Position numbers and translations under genes: made by a program | Shown: in pieces, positions 30,722 through 39,096 of the stretch | How positions within the stretch are numbered: the stretch's first letter is position 1 | How the letters are laid out: each line of letters begins with the position of its first letter | Notes under the pieces: generated by a model | The model's database searches: none | Seen by the model: the letters and a program-made list of their open reading frames with translations, nothing else | Told to the model about the DNA's origin: nothing | Assembly (NCBI GenBank): GCA_049724395.1 | Contig: JAUGWO010000264.1 | Span: forward strand, 1-40,925 | Direction of reading: 5' to 3' | Source: Spongospora subterranea f. sp. subterranea | Taxonomy: Eukaryota; Endomyxa: Phytomyxea; Phytomyxea; Plasmodiophorida | DNA: 40,925 bases

Positions 30722-30967
30722 ATGGCCACCAATAGGTTTCAATTTTTTCTTTACGATCAACATCGACGTATGGGCAGAACCAAAGACGCACCGGTTTGGG
30801 GTCCAGAACATGACGCATCGTTGGCTAAGGCCCTCGTTGACCTTGATGATGGTCTGGACGGGTACAAAGTCACAGGAAAACCGGTCAAAGATTACAATCT
30901 AATCTTCATATCATTCGATTCGTCAACACTGGCCAGAAAATTCACTGCTTCTACAAAGCGAAAATAG
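30722..30967 (+). CDS. Small hypothetical protein behind the histone-type promoter
   Basis: 81 codons from ATG 30722 in good context (CCCCATGGCC); an upstream in-frame ATG at 30692 would add ten residues. The product starts MATNRFQFFLYDQHRRMGRT and includes DDGLDGYKVTGKPVKDYNLI, ending STKRK. No domain was recognised. It lies 92 bp after the promoter copy, about the distance seen between this promoter and H3. Downstream (30990-31190) begins the first block of the unknown gene family, in a different frame, so this ORF may be the truncated N-terminal part of that gene. Confidence 0.5.
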   Translation: MATNRFQFFLYDQHRRMGRTKDAPVWGPEHDASLAKALVDLDDGLDGYKVTGKPVKDYNLIFISFDSSTLARKFTASTKRK

Positions 30968-30984
30968 ATTCTCGAAAGAACACT

Positions 30985-31188
30985 GTGATTCGCAGAAAAA
31001 CAGTTCTACTGATGTCTGTCCAACAATCAGAAATTGTCAGAGCGGACCTTCCTCAGTCCTTGATTTTAGAAGCAAGTGTTCTGGGCAAAAGGTCTCCGGA
31101 CGACCCTCTCGTTAATGAACTCGTGAACGACACAACGCTTGAACATCCTGTCAAGCGGTGTGGCTCTGGACAATCCTCGATTGCATGA
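30985..31188 (+). pseudogene. Unknown gene family, copy 1 (block 2)
   Basis: The frame reads VLLMSVQQSEIVRADLPQSL, then SPDDPLVNELVNDTTLEHPV and KRCGSG. The same sequence, with small differences, recurs at 31813-31990 (about 85-90% by eye at the base level). Low substitution with scattered indels suggests recent duplication. No known domain was recognised. After ~31200 the copy breaks into an inverted junction. Confidence 0.55.
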
Positions 31189-31264
31189 TCTGACCGAATA
31201 CTCCGATGATCGAATTTATTCCCCCAACAAGAATGGGAAACTCTTGCCAACTTTAACAACATCA

Positions 31265-31412
31265 CATCAGACCAAGTCCATATCGCTCACTTTAACTCCA
31301 GTATGTTTCAAAAGAGTCGCGGTTTTTTCATCGAATCGTTCATTCCCAAGAACGATATAGAATCTGCCCGCTGACGTTTGTGGCAAGTGAGCGATATGGA
31401 CTTAGTCTGATG
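31265..31412. repeat. 27-bp inverted repeat at a rearrangement junction
   Basis: Arms 31265-31291 (CATCAGACCAAGTCCATATC...) and 31386-31412 are complementary with one mismatch, 94 bp apart. Similarity extends outward (GTTGGCAAGA(G/A)TTTCCC on each side). The junction therefore joins two inverted pieces of the same unknown gene family. Confidence 0.85.
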
Positions 31413-31812
31413 TCAGTTTGTTGAAGTTGGCAAGAATTTCCCCGGTCATCAAGGTTTATTCTTGGCAGTAATCAAGGTTGTTGCCCCCAACACAAAATGC
31501 TGATATCGATGGATCCTAACGAGCAAAAATTTGTGATTAAATAAATTTATTCAAAGAATTGAGGCCCTAAGCATTACGTAGAGGCAACCTGCGTCAGCAA
31601 TGTGTTTGACGACAACGAATCTTTGGCAAAAATCAACATTGTTCTGGGCAAACCGCAGAAGAAATTGGAGTGTATTTCGATCCCGTTGTGATGCTACAGT
31701 ATACTATGAGGAACGTCAAGCCCTCTAAAGGCAACAACACGTCAACGGTGGCGATAACGATGGCGGTACAGTGTTACGACGACACTGCAGAGTTAGATTC
31801 ACTGGAGGCTGA
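31413..31812 (+). pseudogene. Unknown gene family, copy 2 (block 1)
   Basis: Pieces of frame read GHQGLFLAVIKVVAPNTKC-like sequence, then VYFDPVVMLQYTMRNVKPSK and VAITMAVQCYDDTAELDSLE. They correspond to GHQGFVLAIVKVVVQHKMLI and MVMPQYSLTNLRSSKT of copy 3, and to the inverted copy at 32.45-32.94 kb. Frame changes are present. Block 1 is followed directly by block 2 of the next copy. Confidence 0.5.
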
Positions 31813-32441
31813 AAAGTTCTACTGATTTCTGTCCAACAATCCGAAACTGGTCAGAGCGGACCTTGCTCAGTCCTTGATTTTAGAAGCAAGTGTTCTGGGC
31901 AGATGGTCTCCGGACGAACCCTCTCGTTGATGAAATCGAGAACGACACAACGCTTGAACACCCTGTCAAGCGGTGTGGCTCTGGACGCGGATTTGCGTCG
32001 AATCTGCGGTAGCATGATCTGATCGAATACTCGCAAGGCCATCAAGGTTTTGTCTTGGCAATAGTCAAGGTTGTTGTCCAGCATAAAATGCTGATATCGA
32101 TCGATTCGAACGGGCAAAAACTTGTAATCAAATTCACTCAAAAGAATAGAGGCGCCAAAGCAAATGTTAAGGCAACGTGCGTCAACAACGTGTTTGACGA
32201 TCAAGAGTTTCTGGCCATAACCAAATTTTTCTCTGGGCACACCGCTGAAGAGTTCGAGTATTCGATCTTTTTGACAGAGATGGTGATGCCTCAGTATTCT
32301 TTGACGAACCTCAGGTCCTCCAAAACAGTTATTAGCAATGGTGGCGATAGCCATGGTGGTACAGGACGACACTGCATCGTTAGATTCGCTGTAATAAACC
32401 TTGTTTTGGCAAAAAGTATCAAACGCGGTAAGTCGGTGTGA
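31813..32441 (+). pseudogene. Unknown gene family, copy 3 (blocks 2 and 1)
   Basis: Block 2 (31813-31990: SVLDFRSKCSGQ / DEPLVDEIENDTTLEHPVKR in alternating frames) leads into block 1, a clean 128-codon frame 32055-32441: MAIVKVVVQHKMLISIDSNG, FTQKNRGAKANVKATCVNNV, FFSGHTAEEFEYSIFLTEMV. This copy fixes the natural order, block 2 then block 1. The opposite strand holds a 228-codon frame over the same span, which I treat as a shadow because the repeated copies align better in the plus-strand sense. The family is unrecognised. Confidence 0.5.
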
Positions 32442-32449
32442 GATGTTGT

Positions 32450-32940
32450 CGTCCTTTCGCCGGTACTTTTTGTCAAAGCAAGGACCGTACCGTGCACCGA
32501 TAAACTGTTTATTACCGATGCAGTGTCGTCGTAACACAGTAGCGCCATCGTTATCGCCAACATGGACGTGTCGTTGCCCTTAGAGGACGGTACGTTCCTC
32601 ATAATATACTGTGGCATCACATTTTTTGGCAACGGGATCGAATACACCCAAATTCTTCAGGCGGTTTGCCCAGATTTTTTCTTTGATTATTGCCAATGAT
32701 TCGTTATCGTTAAACCCATTGCTGACACAGGTTACCTTTACATAATGTTTGGGGCCTCAATTCTTTGAACAAACTTGAGAACAAGTTTTTTTGCCCGTTC
32801 GGATCGAAGGGTATCCGCATTTTGTGTTGGGCAACAACCTTGACTATTGCCAAGAAAAAAACCTTGATGACCTGGGAAATTCTTGCCAACTCGAACAGGA
32901 TCACGTTGGGCCAAGTCCATATCGCTCTCTCTTGTCATTT
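32450..32940 (-). pseudogene. Unknown gene family, copy 4, inverted (block 1)
   Basis: The minus strand gives EFPGHQGFFL, AIVKVVAQHKMRIPFDPNGQ, KFVQRIEAPN, and then VMPQYIMRNVPSSKGNDTSM, LAITMALLCYDDTASVINSL. It is parallel to copies 2 and 3 but in opposite orientation and split over several frames. Confidence 0.5.
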
Positions 32941-33974
32941 CTCGGACGCGGCCTCCAGAATGTGTATGTATGGTGACTGAGGTACTGCACAGGAATGCGT
33001 CAAGAGCCGAGAACTTTGCGGAACTGGAGATTTCGGCGCACTTTGACTGGAAGGAGAATATAGCGCGCGCCCCTATATTTGTGATGGCTCCATCATGGCC
33101 GAGACATTGATGTGAGGTCGAACAGTTTTTCGAGTCCGAGTGGATTTTCCAACGAAACCTCTATTGTGCCCGTGATAATGCTGTCAGGAATGAGGGCTGG
33201 GGCTTTCGCTTAGACAAAACGTGAACGACACAAAACACGCAAGTCGCCGATAATGCTCATGAACAAAGCGATGCTGACTTTCGAAGATGTCTGCGTCTTG
33301 CCTCTGACAGAGTCGACACCATTCCTTTATCCCGTTCAGGGTGTCACCGACGTATGCGCCCTCTAGATTTTGCTCCGAATACCCCATCAGCAGCATTCTT
33401 TCGGTTGGTTTTCAAAATCGAACCTAATGCGTCGGTGCCTTAGTCGACGCTGTATGGTCAACATTAGGGTGTCGATGAATGATGCAGGAATCCAGCGAAA
33501 CGATATAATGTTGGTCTGCAAATGATGTCAGCGACAAACAGTTTCACAGTTCAGAGAGCGATATCCACCACGAAACGCCCTTTTGCATTGAATAAATCCC
33601 GGTTCTTACTGATTGATGATATCAAGAACGGTTCTAATGCCCGGTACTGGCGACGATCATTGTTAAGCCCATACTCCCCTTGAATATTTGACGTCCCTGG
33701 ATAACTTACCGCCTGCCCGGTTAAATTGCCGACTCCGGATGAAAAATGAGGTCGTTGACTTTCCGCGACCACGATCACTCGTCCAGTTCATGACCCGCGA
33801 CAGAAGCAATGGCCGTCAGATCGACACGCCGAGTGGCGATAACAATAAGCAACACGCCCTCACTAAGTGAAAAAAGGAGATGGCGATAATAGAGAGGAAC
33901 GATTCAGCACATCAGTTCCACATTCTCCAAAATTTGCCGAACAGGATTATCACGATATGGATACACATCACCGA
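32941..33974. other. No assigned gene
   Basis: Short frames only. The minus-strand frame 33184-33396 (CRLCQRQDADIFESQHRFVH) weakly resembles 29807-29989 (-) and may be another relic shared with the USP-element neighbourhood. The minus-strand frame 33551-33778 was not recognised. Confidence 0.35.
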
Positions 33975-34273
33975 TCATGGCCGTTTGCACCTGTTAAGGT
34001 TTCTGGTGATATGGCGAGCAGACAGCAGTCGTAGGAGCTCCTCGAAGACGGTCGGCGGTTTCAAGGGTGCCGACGGCGAGGCCTGCGGTTCATCGCTTCC
34101 TCTTCCTGCACAGGGAGTCCAAACCCGTTCAAATACTTCTCGATCGCTTGTTCGAAGGTCATTAGCGGCCCCCGATCCCAACCTGAGATGAACACAAGTT
34201 GTTGGAGCAACGATAAGGGAATTTTTGCTGTTTGACAATCCATCACAGTAACTGAACCAGCCAGACAAATCAC
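33975..34273 (-). pseudogene. Decayed paralogue of the 36.5-kb signal-peptide protein (central segment)
   Basis: One frame reads SVTVMDCQTAKIPLSLLQQL, then AIEKYLNGFGLPVQEE; after a frame change it continues DEPQASPSAPLKPPTVFEEL, LRLLSARH. These align with SVAVVDDRETKGCISVHQEF, GIEDYLVGLGLPVRKADDPS and HPSLFDEFRLLVAAHRD (residues about 323-398) of the intact protein at 36504-38159. Neither end of the gene is recognisable. Confidence 0.65.
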
Positions 34274-34287
34274 ATCATTTTGGCAGT

Positions 34288-34640
34288 TCTTTCAGGTAGA
34301 CCAGCATCTTTGGGAATTCCCTTTAGGCGGGACCAAGGAACATGACGAAATCAGCAAAATGTTCTTTAAATCACGAAATTGCCTTCTTTGGCGACACACA
34401 CGTCGTTTCTGATAGACAGTATGGTTTGTTCACCCCCAAGTTTCAGCCAGAGTTCCCCTGGATTGAAATGTTTTGGAGGGCGCCGCCGAAAAACTACCGC
34501 GCAAAAGCCCCTGCACTTATTCGTTCCAGGACCTGGAGGTTGTAGTTCGGTGGCGCTGAAACTGACGACAATCGCAGCGGCAATGGGACACGATTTGCCA
34601 GAACCTTATCACTATATATATATATGTGGATGCTTGTCGG
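34288..34640 (+). pseudogene. Decayed mariner-type transposase 3' fragment
   Basis: The frame reads FTPKFQPEFPWIEMFWRAPP, clearly related to [20 protein letters not shown] of the intact transposase, with the catalytic Glu kept. After frame changes TRFARTLSLYIY corresponds to IRRFARKCYRYM. It ends in a TA microsatellite (34608-34622). No terminal repeat was recognised on either side. Confidence 0.7.
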
Positions 34641-35517
34641 GAGAGAAGAAATAATCGTGCACGATCCGGCAGATTGAATATGCGGTCAATGGGGCATCGT
34701 TCGCATACCGCCGTCCTCAATCCAGGTTATATATGTTGAACCACCGTCCTCAGCGCCGTCATGAACGAATCGTTCGCCCTACAGGCGTCGTAATTTGAAC
34801 ATACAACGTCTTAGGCGCTCTATCACGTCTGAGATGAGCTACTGACACTTCTGGATGTGTTTAGACGCTCAAAATACACATTAGACATTACTCCCTCAAC
34901 TTTTGGAACTTTCTGTTGTGAGAAAAGCTCAAATAGAAAACGTCTATGTGCAGTATTGAGGATCATCGCGACCACCCCATGGAGTTGGATCTAGGATTCG
35001 GTCCAATGGTTGCTGAAAAGCGGCTCAGGCCAGCCCTTAGTCGCCAACGCCAACATGCGATAATCCAGTCGCCTGCCAACTCCACATCAGATGAACGACG
35101 GACGACATCGTAGAGATTTGGAATCGTTCTTTGCGAATCCCGTTCCCGTGCCCTACAACGACGCGACCTCGTTAAAGCCTCAGATTGAATTCGTCATTTT
35201 CAGGAGCAGATGCTGCTGGGCTGCCGATATGGAATGATCATCTGTTTTGGTTAACAAAAAACTGGAATCGCCAAACTGATATTGCCCGTTTGACAAAAAC
35301 AAAAGCGATTTGACTGCCCCGGCACTGATCCAGATGCCCAACCCGTTGAATCGCGTTCCATCCGGCCATCGAGCTAGCGGATAGATCGCTTATAGTCGAA
35401 AGTCAACATGACATTCAACGACAAGAACTACTTTTTGCTGCGAATTCACCCCATCCAGACTGGGACGATGAACGAGGGCAATATGTGTTCCTCGTCTGGC
35501 GATTGGATGAAAATCCT
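34641..35517. other. No recognisable feature
   Basis: No long frames with recognisable motifs and no repeats seen. A minus-strand frame at 35415-35684 overlaps the next entry and is probably its continuation or shadow. Confidence 0.45.
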
Positions 35518-36466
35518 TCAAAACCACAATTCGTCGGGATCATGATCGCTGAGGTCCCGTCTTTCTTGCTCGTCACGCCACTTGACGTATCTGGGGGCCA
35601 GTTCTTGCAGAACTGCAATGACCCTCTTCGTATCTGACGTGGTGGTGCCATATCCAACGCCCTTGACTCGGGCTGCTTTGCCAATTGCAGCTCCGTTTTC
35701 CAAAATGTTCAATCCGGTCCAATGCGCGAGCAAGCTGGGGATCCAAACCTCACGCCGAGGATGCATGGATTCAGCATCGAACATGGGAGAACCTGTACAA
35801 TTGTTGATTGAACAATTTTAGTGAGGAGGGTGACACAATCGCATTTGCGATTTCATTCAAATTGACGCAAAACGCTTCCTGACAGACTCGCACCTCTTGC
35901 ACATCATCGCCCACTTCAAGCGTCGGGAGAACCTGTACGGCTTGTTCAACGTTCTTCGCGGAAGCAGATGTCTTTGTGCATCGGTATTCCACAGATCGAA
36001 TCATCAAACGACTCTCGCGCGGAGCGTTTCTGATTCGAATTCCGATACATTTCTTGCTGCATCGCTGATAATCGCAAGAAACTTTCGGTATCCGATAACA
36101 GCTGAGCTCACTCCGATACTCGGGGCATATCGTGATGAAAACAGAAGTTATGACACATACCCGAGAAGTTGGCGCCAAAACAAAAGGCGACGGGTGTTGG
36201 CGCCAAAATCGAGGGCAACACCGGTTTTTCGCACAGTTTATATTTGACACCCGATTCGCGAAAGTCGATTTTCCCGGCGGATTTTCAGTGTCTAAAAATC
36301 GAACATTTTCTAGTATGTGATGCCACTTAATGATGTTGCGAAAGGCGGAAATGAGTCGTGTGCCCCAAGTCCGTACACGGTGTTTGTTGCCCCGTCTACG
36401 GTGTTGATTCCCCCCGTGAACGTGTTTTCCGTCCACTTCGCGGCCTTCTGACAACTGAGATATCAA
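35518..36466 (-). CDS. Unrecognised minus-strand open frames (possible broken gene)
   Basis: Two adjoining frames: 35771-36466 (no ATG at its start; contains VEQAVQVLPTLEVGDDVQEV and LNEIANAIVSPSSLKLFNQQ) and 35518-35784 (EVWIPSLLAHWTGLNILENG, KRVIAVLQELAPRYVKWRDE, DPDELWF). They overlap slightly in different frames, so one frame change would separate a gene of ~300 codons. The composition of the 3' part looks coding, but no family was recognised. The plus strand is also open at 35897-36247. Low confidence. Confidence 0.3.
36169..36208. promoter_or_regulatory. Two E2F-like palindromes
   Basis: TTGGCGCCAAAA occurs at 36169-36180 and 36197-36208, 28 bp apart. Each contains the palindrome TTGGCGCCAA, close to the E2F consensus TTTSSCGC. 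They are ~300 bp upstream of the ATG at 36504. Confidence 0.55.
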
Positions 36467-36503
36467 TCACAAATTATTCTCGGTGTGCGACTCTGGTGTC
36501 AGA

Positions 36504-38159
36504 ATGATATATTTCTGGATAGCGACCGCCATTGCGGTAGTGGGGAATGTCGCGGGTGGCGATGGGGGTCATCCCCATATACCGCACGATGATCCATCAC
36601 CGTCAGATGATGGTGTGAGTTCCGATAACGGTCCTGCCCGCGATGCGTTCGTGGATTATGACGGTGGTTGGTCACCGTATTTATTTCCCTCCACTCCTTT
36701 ACCAAATCCGACCCACTCTACTCAACTCCCCTGGTGGGAATTGTTTCCTGACCTGGTTGATTGTTTCGATATTTATGGCGACGATCGTTATCCGTCAAGT
36801 TTTGCCCCCCGTACTCCTCCATCAAATGTGGCGCCATTGACCCAGTGTTCCTCTGACCTGGTCCCGACCACGTTCACCCCATCAGAAGACGCCATGGCCC
36901 TCGATGATCCATCAATCAGTCGCGCAAGTGCTCAGAACCCCATGATCACCACTGATCCGAGCGCGATCGTCGTCCCTTTAACTGCCGTCGCGAAATTCTT
37001 CCCGCCCGACATCAAACCGAAGAAACGAAAACTTGATATTGACACCATTTACCAGAACAGCAAACGACAACGAGGCTCTTCAACTGCCGCTCGGGAGATC
37101 TATTCGCCCGACTTCAGGTCGACGATACGACTACCGGCTGGGTTCAACGTGAAGCGCCATACTGCAAAACGGCAACCACGTCCGTCCTCCAACGACATGG
37201 CGCTACGACCAGCGGCTCCCGGCACCAATCAGATCTCCAGAAAACGGGCATCAGGTTCGTCAACTGCCGTCGCCACACGCGATCCCGACGCGCAGGCACA
37301 TGACATGGCGCTACGACGACATCTCTACGACGACCGTGTTTACAAAAAACGGACACGAGAACGTTCTAACAAGCTATGCAATAAGCAATGTTGGTCCCGT
37401 TTGCAAGGAATCCCCGAAAATGTCGATATCCTACAACGACTGGAAGATGGAATGCTTTGCCTGTCTGATTCAGTTGCGGTGGTTGATGATCGAGAAACCA
37501 AAGGGTGTATATCGGTCCACCAAGAATTTCAGTATCCCGTGTTCGGATGGGCGGCCGCCGATGGTCTTCGACGAGGGATCGAGGATTATCTGGTCGGGCT
37601 CGGACTCCCTGTGCGGAAAGCGGATGATCCTTCGTCGGCACCACCTTTGGCACATCCGTCCCTCTTCGACGAGTTCCGACTGCTGGTGGCTGCTCACCGG
37701 GATTTCCGGGCCAAAACCTCAACAACATCTGATCAGCTTGTGAGGAAGATGGACGCCGTCATCGGCAGCGTATCTCCGAATTACGCCATTCACGTTCGGG
37801 AAATATTGGAGAATCTAGAAGCGATGTGGCGATTCGCATATCGGTACTATCGCCATTTCCCTTTCGTGTCCCTTTGCGTCAAGGCAAGTTGCGTATTGCT
37901 ATCGCTCTATTTCGTGCCGACGAAGCATGCCCTCGATTACGTCGCGATCAAGGGCTGGACAATGTATCTTGCTCGCAAAAAGTCGACGTCCCTGATTTTC
38001 GCCCAGAGTCCCGACTCTGTCGACGTCGGCATCCGCCTGACCGGGTACCTTTATGGGACCCTGTGGCGTATCGCTGAAAGATGTCAGGGGAGTGATACCC
38101 TGACAATGATCGCCACTACCAACCTTAAGGCCTTGATTGACTCATTGCAAACCAGTTAA
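36504..38159 (+). CDS. 551-residue protein with signal peptide and NLS-like segments, lineage-specific family
   Basis: The first ATG is 36504; the seven codons before it follow a GTG and are not used. MIYFWIATAIAVVGNVAGG is a plausible signal peptide. Residues ~20-165 are Pro/Ser/Asp-rich and low-complexity. KPKKRKLDIDTIYQNSKRQR (about 171-190) looks like a bipartite nuclear localisation signal, with further basic clusters (SRKRAS, YKKRTRERSNK) to ~290. A short repeat (GSSTAA / GSSTAV, NDMALR / HDMALR) occurs between them. The C-terminal ~250 residues look globular (SVAVVDDRETKGC, GIEDYLVGLGLPVR, HPSLFDEFRLLVAAHRDFRA, YVAIKGWTMYLARKK, TGYLYGTLWRIAERC) and contain a hydrophobic stretch SLCVKASCVLLSLYFV. 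No known family was recognised. A decayed relative is at 33975-34273. The frame is long, intact and non-repetitive, so it is probably a real gene. Confidence 0.75.
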   Translation: MIYFWIATAIAVVGNVAGGDGGHPHIPHDDPSPSDDGVSSDNGPARDAFVDYDGGWSPYLFPSTPLPNPTHSTQLPWWELFPDLVDCFDIYGDDRYPSSFAPRTPPSNVAPLTQCSSDLVPTTFTPSEDAMALDDPSISRASAQNPMITTDPSAIVVPLTAVAKFFPPDIKPKKRKLDIDTIYQNSKRQRGSSTAAREIYSPDFRSTIRLPAGFNVKRHTAKRQPRPSSNDMALRPAAPGTNQISRKRASGSSTAVATRDPDAQAHDMALRRHLYDDRVYKKRTRERSNKLCNKQCWSRLQGIPENVDILQRLEDGMLCLSDSVAVVDDRETKGCISVHQEFQYPVFGWAAADGLRRGIEDYLVGLGLPVRKADDPSSAPPLAHPSLFDEFRLLVAAHRDFRAKTSTTSDQLVRKMDAVIGSVSPNYAIHVREILENLEAMWRFAYRYYRHFPFVSLCVKASCVLLSLYFVPTKHALDYVAIKGWTMYLARKKSTSLIFAQSPDSVDVGIRLTGYLYGTLWRIAERCQGSDTLTMIATTNLKALIDSLQTS

Positions 38160-38915
38160 TGTCGGAATCCGTTCTAATACAAATCGACGTTTTCGAGGGT
38201 GATATCGCCTCCCTGGATTGCCAACCTGTGTGGCCCTGGCGTCATTCACAGATCACCAACGCGCGATATTGCTTCGTCGTCGAACCCTTCTTTGTAGATT
38301 TCGTCAAATGAAAAAGTGCCCGACCTCGTTTAGTGTACGTTGTAGCTTCACGTTGTCCTACTCCATAGAGAGAGAGAGAGAGAGAGAAGAGTAATCTGAC
38401 ACAACCTCGAGTGCGTTCCGGGTAAAGCGGTGTCACTCCGAACCCATCGATATTGACAACTCCCGACAATGATGGAAGATGAACCGCGTTTGTTCTAAGG
38501 TGTCCTGGTTTCTCAATCCGCACATGGGCCCGCCTATTGAGGGATCGATCGAAAGCGATTCGCACAAGCGCGGGGGGCAACGACGCAACCGTACACAACA
38601 TCAATGGTGCCGAACGCGACCCTCACGCCGATGCCCAGACAGCACCATGGCGCCGACAAATCGGTCCAACAACGGTACCGGGACCAATCTACGGCCGTGA
38701 ACGGGTTTGTCTGGTCCAATTGCGGCCCATGGGATGACTTGAAACGCCAAGCACAAGTTCTCTGTTTGTGTCGCCATGAGTCGGTTTTCTCGATAAGTAA
38801 TCGCTATTGACGTGCTTGTGGTGCAATATCCAATATTGATGGTTCAAGAGGACATGTTCTGGGAGTCTGACACTCCTCGTGGTGGTTGGAATAATGTTGA
38901 CCACCTCTATTCGCC
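38160..38915. other. No assigned gene; contains an (AG)n microsatellite
   Basis: A perfect (AG)10 run lies at 38367-38386. Surrounding frames are short and overlapping. Confidence 0.6.
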
Positions 38916-39096
38916 ATGGTCCACGTCTCCTTTACCAGGCCCGGTGGGATCAACCCCCCCCCCTTGTGGACACATTTTGCCCATCCCATCCTGGACGTTG
39001 ACGTTGCTGATGTTCCCGAATTCGCCAACGACAAATTTCTTGTCAATTGCCCCTTCACCTTATACGACACCAATGACCCAGCTCTCCCCCTTTTGG
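38916..39096 (+). pseudogene. Coding-like remnant cut by a LINE-B relative
   Basis: The frame reads GGINPPPLWTHFAHPILDVD and VADVPEFANDKFLVNCPFTL, then YDTNDPALPLLV, which looks like real coding sequence, and stops where LINE-B 3' UTR similarity begins (~39097). The family was not recognised. An eleven-C run (38949-38962 area) lies within it. It is probably a fragment of a gene or transposase interrupted by the LINE. Confidence 0.3.

Noticed and set aside
31851-32537. A 228-codon minus-strand open frame
   Set aside because: Repeated copies of this sequence align as protein on the plus strand (block 1/2 of the unknown family), and the minus frame is not kept open in the other copies.
35415-35684. 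89-codon minus-strand frame as a separate gene
   Set aside because: Overlaps the better-looking 35518-35784 frame and has no motif; at most a shifted continuation.
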